Position numbers and translations under genes: made by a program. A stretch of 37,984 nt of DNA from assembly GCA_903772945.1 (NCBI GenBank), contig CAICTM010001080.1, forward strand, positions 1 through 37,984, read 5' to 3'. Below the pieces are notes generated by a model. It was not told where the DNA came from. It saw nothing but the letters and a program-made list of their open reading frames with translations, and did no database searches. Position 1 is the first letter of the stretch, and the number at the start of each line of letters is the position of its first letter. Below are positions 34,996 to 37,984 of the stretch, one piece after another. This DNA comes from Seminavis robusta. Its lineage: Eukaryota; Bacillariophyta; Bacillariophyceae; Naviculales; Naviculaceae.

Positions 34996-36327
34996 TTACT
35001 CTGGATACGACGGAGGGGCTGTCGCGACCTTTGGCTTGCCACTGCCACTGCCGGTATTGTTAGCGTTAGCCATGAATCCTCTTGGATTTTGTACCATGGT
35101 TCGTACTTCCACCCAGCAATCCGACGATCCAATTCGTTGGTCTTCGGCTCCAGCTTGCTGTTTTCCTGTTCCCTTGAGCACATTGGTGGATTGTAGCTCT
35201 GGCAACGAACTTGCCAACAATGCTTCCTGTGCTTCGTGAAATACACTTGACTGGTTGGTTGCATCGCACCATCGAATATCGAGCCCCGACAAGAGTGGAA
35301 AATGGCTGTTTTCTTTGGAAGTGGCCAGGAATCGAAGCTGTCCGCCACTCATATGACCTCGAAAGCCGATCTTGGCCCATTGAACGTTGAACGAATTGTT
35401 GTGGTTGTCGTTGTGACTGTTTTGTACATGTACTATCTGTTCTTGTACATCTTGGCAATGAAAAGTCAATACCAGAGGAGGTCCTCTCAAATCTTGCTTG
35501 GCAGCAGGAAGAGGTCTCATACAAAGTGCCTGTGAATGAGTTGGGAATTGGTAGACTCCCGTGACGGGTCTGTGTAGGTTTGCCAACTTGTCAAGTACAG
35601 ATGATCCATCTTCATAGGTTGCATCATCGTACATTGTGAATGCAACTTCCTTGAGATAGTTTGAATCAGTGGTACTGGTACTTGCACTTGCACTAGGTGA
35701 ACCTGATGAATGTGAATCCAATTCCAGAATGGGGAGTCCCTGATGCCTGGAAAGCAGTGCTTCCGAAGTAATTTGTCTGTTGAACAAGTGACGAAGTCTA
35801 AGGGGCATCAACTGTGAAGGCAAGTGGGAGTTGATGATGCTTCGAGTCTCGGATGAGATTGGATGATTGTCCGTGATCTTACTACATGTATTGTTAGTAG
35901 TGGTATTGGTAGTGGTACTGGTAGTACTAGTAGTGATTCCCAGAAGAGAAAAGGATCCTCCTTGGATCTCCTTTTTGTTATCGTTATCCACAGCCAACCA
36001 ATGTAGTAGAGTTCCAGATGTAGGGCATTCCGAGACAACGGAGTCCCACTGCATACTGACAGCGGATCCCAACGACGACGCAAACCTGTCATTCAAGTCA
36101 TCCTGCTGCTCCTGCCCCGTTGACGCACTGAAGGCATCGTCCTCTGCTTGCTCCAATCCAAAGACTGAACCAAGAATCTCTTGAGCCCGGCGTGACGCAG
36201 AGGGACTTGGTGATAGCAAGGTCACCACGGGACGACGCATCGTTCTCACTCTCTGTCTCTCTCGTTGATGAGCCAGATCTTTGACGATGGTGTTGACCGT
36301 TTCCTGTTGGTTTAGTCGATGTCTCAT
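34996..36327 (-). CDS. Hypothetical protein, 443 residues
   Basis: ATG 36327 to a stop at 34998-34996, no intron needed. I do not recognise a family. The N-terminus is basic and polar (QRERQRVRTMRRPVVTLLSP), a Ser/Thr/Asn low-complexity run lies around 130-150, and another Ser run lies near 210-222. The better-conserved-looking parts are the segment from LKEVAFTMYDDATYEDGSS to LVLTFHCQDV (about 227-295) and WAKIGFRGHMSGGQLRFLA through LLSGLDIRWCDA (about 316-354). No signal peptide or membrane segment is seen, so a cytosolic or nuclear location is likely. Its start faces the kinase gene across a shared upstream region of about 785 bp. Confidence 0.7.
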   Translation of the reverse strand: MRHRLNQQETVNTIVKDLAHQRERQRVRTMRRPVVTLLSPSPSASRRAQEILGSVFGLEQAEDDAFSASTGQEQQDDLNDRFASSLGSAVSMQWDSVVSECPTSGTLLHWLAVDNDNKKEIQGGSFSLLGITTSTTSTTTNTTTNNTCSKITDNHPISSETRSIINSHLPSQLMPLRLRHLFNRQITSEALLSRHQGLPILELDSHSSGSPSASASTSTTDSNYLKEVAFTMYDDATYEDGSSVLDKLANLHRPVTGVYQFPTHSQALCMRPLPAAKQDLRGPPLVLTFHCQDVQEQIVHVQNSHNDNHNNSFNVQWAKIGFRGHMSGGQLRFLATSKENSHFPLLSGLDIRWCDATNQSSVFHEAQEALLASSLPELQSTNVLKGTGKQQAGAEDQRIGSSDCWVEVRTMVQNPRGFMANANNTGSGSGKPKVATAPPSYPE

Positions 36328-37112
36328 CTCTGCTCTTCTTTTGATGTAGCGGTAGGGTTAGAGCTAAAATGGCCATTTTGTGGCGGGTAAAACTCGTTAA
36401 TCTAATTAGGACATGCAAGTGCCAACGTCGATGTATCACTTAGACAGCGCCATCGTTGCCTTTCGTTTGAATGATGCAATATTAAGTCTTTAGAAATGTG
36501 AGCGTTAGCATCCATCTTGGATTGCTCTAAGAAATCATAGCTCGGGTACTAAATGAGGGATAGTGGGCGCGCACCTCCCATCATGCTGGCGGTTCACTTT
36601 TGTTCGGTGCTTTTCTACTCTAGCTGGAAGACAGATCGAGTTCTGATGAAGCGAGGAGGAGGCTTTCATCACTCTCGCTCGGTGAGATCGAAAAGGTCCA
36701 CACACACAGCACACAGCACAGCACCAGGAACACCGTACTAGTACCATACCATTCATTCGATAGATCAGACAGATCATCATCAGATCGATCATCACCGCAT
36801 CAGCATAAGACAGACAAGTAGACGAAGCAAGAAGAAGAAGAAGAAGAAGAAGACAAGGAGTCTGAAGGCTGTAGGATAGCTAGAGACGAGTAGAGAGAGA
36901 GTAACAGGTCGCTCAGCTTTGACGACCGCCCCATTGTTCCCAGTTCTCGAGACGGCCTCACCATCAAGACTCGAGAGACTTCTTCCCACTCCAGGCAGAG
37001 AGGTGTCAGTAGTGGCGGCGTCAGCAACAACAGCAACGCTCAAGGCAGCCACAACGGCCTCTCTGGAGTGTACGGCACGTACACTCACTCCTGGAAGAAG
37101 TGGACCAAGAAA
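36328..37112. other. Divergent upstream region and kinase leader
   Basis: Separates the minus-strand gene at 36327 from the kinase ATG at 37113. Contains the palindrome AAAATGGCCATTTT (36366-36379) and a (GAA)n tract at about 36829-36852. From 36894 the kinase frame is open without an ATG and encodes a protein-like Ser/Asn-rich stretch (GVYGTYTHSWKKWTKK just before the ATG), so a coding exon may begin here after an unseen intron. Confidence 0.5.
36366..36379. other. 14-bp perfect palindrome in divergent promoter
   Basis: AAAATGGCCATTTT, 39 bp upstream of the ATG at 36327. Possibly a regulatory dimer site; short enough to occur by chance. Confidence 0.3.
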
Positions 37113-37984
37113 ATGTCGGGAATGGCATGTGGCGCTGGAATGAGCATGTCCATGAACATGACTGGAAACGACGGTGATTCCACTCCGGCATCGTCGAGCG
37201 ATACTACTGCTACCGGTACTGCTACTGCTACTACTAGTAGGCTCACTGGAAATGGAAATGGCAGCGGCACTAACCCTCACTCAAACCATAGTTCTTCTAT
37301 TGTACTCAAAAACTCAAACAACACTGTCAACATCTCCATGACGCAGGCCATGACCCACGCTGCAGCCGCTCAACAGCAGGCGCAGGCGCAACTCTTGCGA
37401 AAGACCATTGGCACTGCTCGAACTGGATCCACAGAAAGCACTGCTTCGCTCTCGCAAACAAACAGCAGTCAGACACACCTTTCCTCAAACACTGACGCCG
37501 GAACCACTGGGGTTCACAAACCACCCAGAGGACATCCCCAGCAACAGCCCTATCCGCATCCAGGAATCCCCGTATCCAGAAGCAGTGGAAGTACCGGAAA
37601 CCAGTCACTCTACAAACCTGGAAAACAGCACATGACTTCTGCAGGCAGCCAAGAGTTCGACCATGATCACCAGACATTTGCCACTGCCACTACTGCCTCG
37701 GCTACTATCTCGTACTCCACGGATGAAGTGGACCACACCAACTCGGATGTCAGTGAAGCTGGAATGGAAGTTGTCATGGACACGGATGCCAGCAGTGGAG
37801 ATGAACGCAATCTAGAAGAACAGATACTCTCACTCTCCAAACAACCAAGGCTCGCAAACAAACCCAAGGAAGAACCATACAAGAGCCACTCATTCCCTGC
37901 TGGAAAACACACATTCACCGTCGATACACGATACGGATTCATCAGGGTCATTGGTAGTGGGGCTTATGGAGTCGTCATTAGTGC
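37113..37984 (+). CDS. MAP-kinase-like protein kinase, N-terminal part (3' end outside window)
   Basis: ATG 37113 is the first in-frame ATG; the frame runs off the window after 290 residues. The first 270 residues are low-complexity and probably disordered: a Met-rich start (MSGMACGAGMSMSMNM), Ser/Thr/Gly-rich runs, a Gln/Ala stretch (AAAQQQAQAQ), then an acidic piece (DASSGDERNLEEQILSLSKQ). The kinase domain begins at about 274 with YGFIRVIGSGAYGVVIS, whose glycine loop GSGAYGVV is typical of MAP kinases. The catalytic and TxY activation motifs lie beyond the window, so the subfamily is unproven. The open frame upstream of the ATG (from 36894) suggests the true N-terminus may be longer, through a spliced exon. 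Confidence 0.8.
   Translation, partial: MSGMACGAGMSMSMNMTGNDGDSTPASSSDTTATGTATATTSRLTGNGNGSGTNPHSNHSSSIVLKNSNNTVNISMTQAMTHAAAAQQQAQAQLLRKTIGTARTGSTESTASLSQTNSSQTHLSSNTDAGTTGVHKPPRGHPQQQPYPHPGIPVSRSSGSTGNQSLYKPGKQHMTSAGSQEFDHDHQTFATATTASATISYSTDEVDHTNSDVSEAGMEVVMDTDASSGDERNLEEQILSLSKQPRLANKPKEEPYKSHSFPAGKHTFTVDTRYGFIRVIGSGAYGVVIS

Overview
This looks like nuclear DNA of a diatom, most likely pennate; the genus cannot be fixed from the sequence. The evidence is as follows. Genes are intron-poor, and the few introns are short with GTAAGT or GTGAGT donors. Two genes begin with a signal peptide followed by an A-x-F motif, the bipartite plastid-targeting signal of algae with secondary red plastids. 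There are stramenopile-style ankyrin repeats (NGHLEILKWARENGCPW). The intergenic DNA is rich in CTAG and GTAC runs, and several protist-type transposons are present.

Layout. 1-3858: two related ankyrin sequences in opposite orientation (the left one cut by the window edge, the right one a pseudogene with two in-frame stops) flank a probably plastid-targeted protein built on a GGDPxFL repeat. 4080-9600: transposon territory, with a decayed DDE transposase carrying AT-hooks and a CACCTCTATC repeat array in its leader, then an intact 975-residue zinc-ribbon/DDE-like transposase facing a 205-residue accessory reading frame. 10757-20453: host genes, namely a multi-pass membrane protein, a membrane-anchored methyltransferase-like protein, a plastid SET-domain (Rubisco LSMT-like) methyltransferase with one intron, and a 1069-residue single-pass surface protein with five Cys-rich repeats. 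21058-24812: a Crypton-type tyrosine recombinase element with a GCR1-like DNA-binding domain, meeting tail-to-tail two minus-strand genes that share a KOW-like core followed by a coiled coil. 25856-30362: three Cys-rich genes, two of them secreted. 30932-33955: a second, different tyrosine recombinase with a GCR1-like region and a C-terminal zinc finger. 34193-37984: short repeats, an orphan CCAAT/TATA promoter, an unrecognised 443-residue protein, and the N-terminus of a MAPK-like kinase running off the window.

The host genes do not form an obvious pathway. Two (the GGDPxFL protein and the SET protein) are probably plastid proteins and three are secreted or surface Cys-rich proteins. The strongest candidate for an undescribed system is the Crypton-type element with its convergent pair of KOW/coiled-coil genes. 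The zinc-ribbon DDE transposase with its convergent partner and the GGDPxFL repeat protein come next. All family assignments were made by reading motifs, without database searches.
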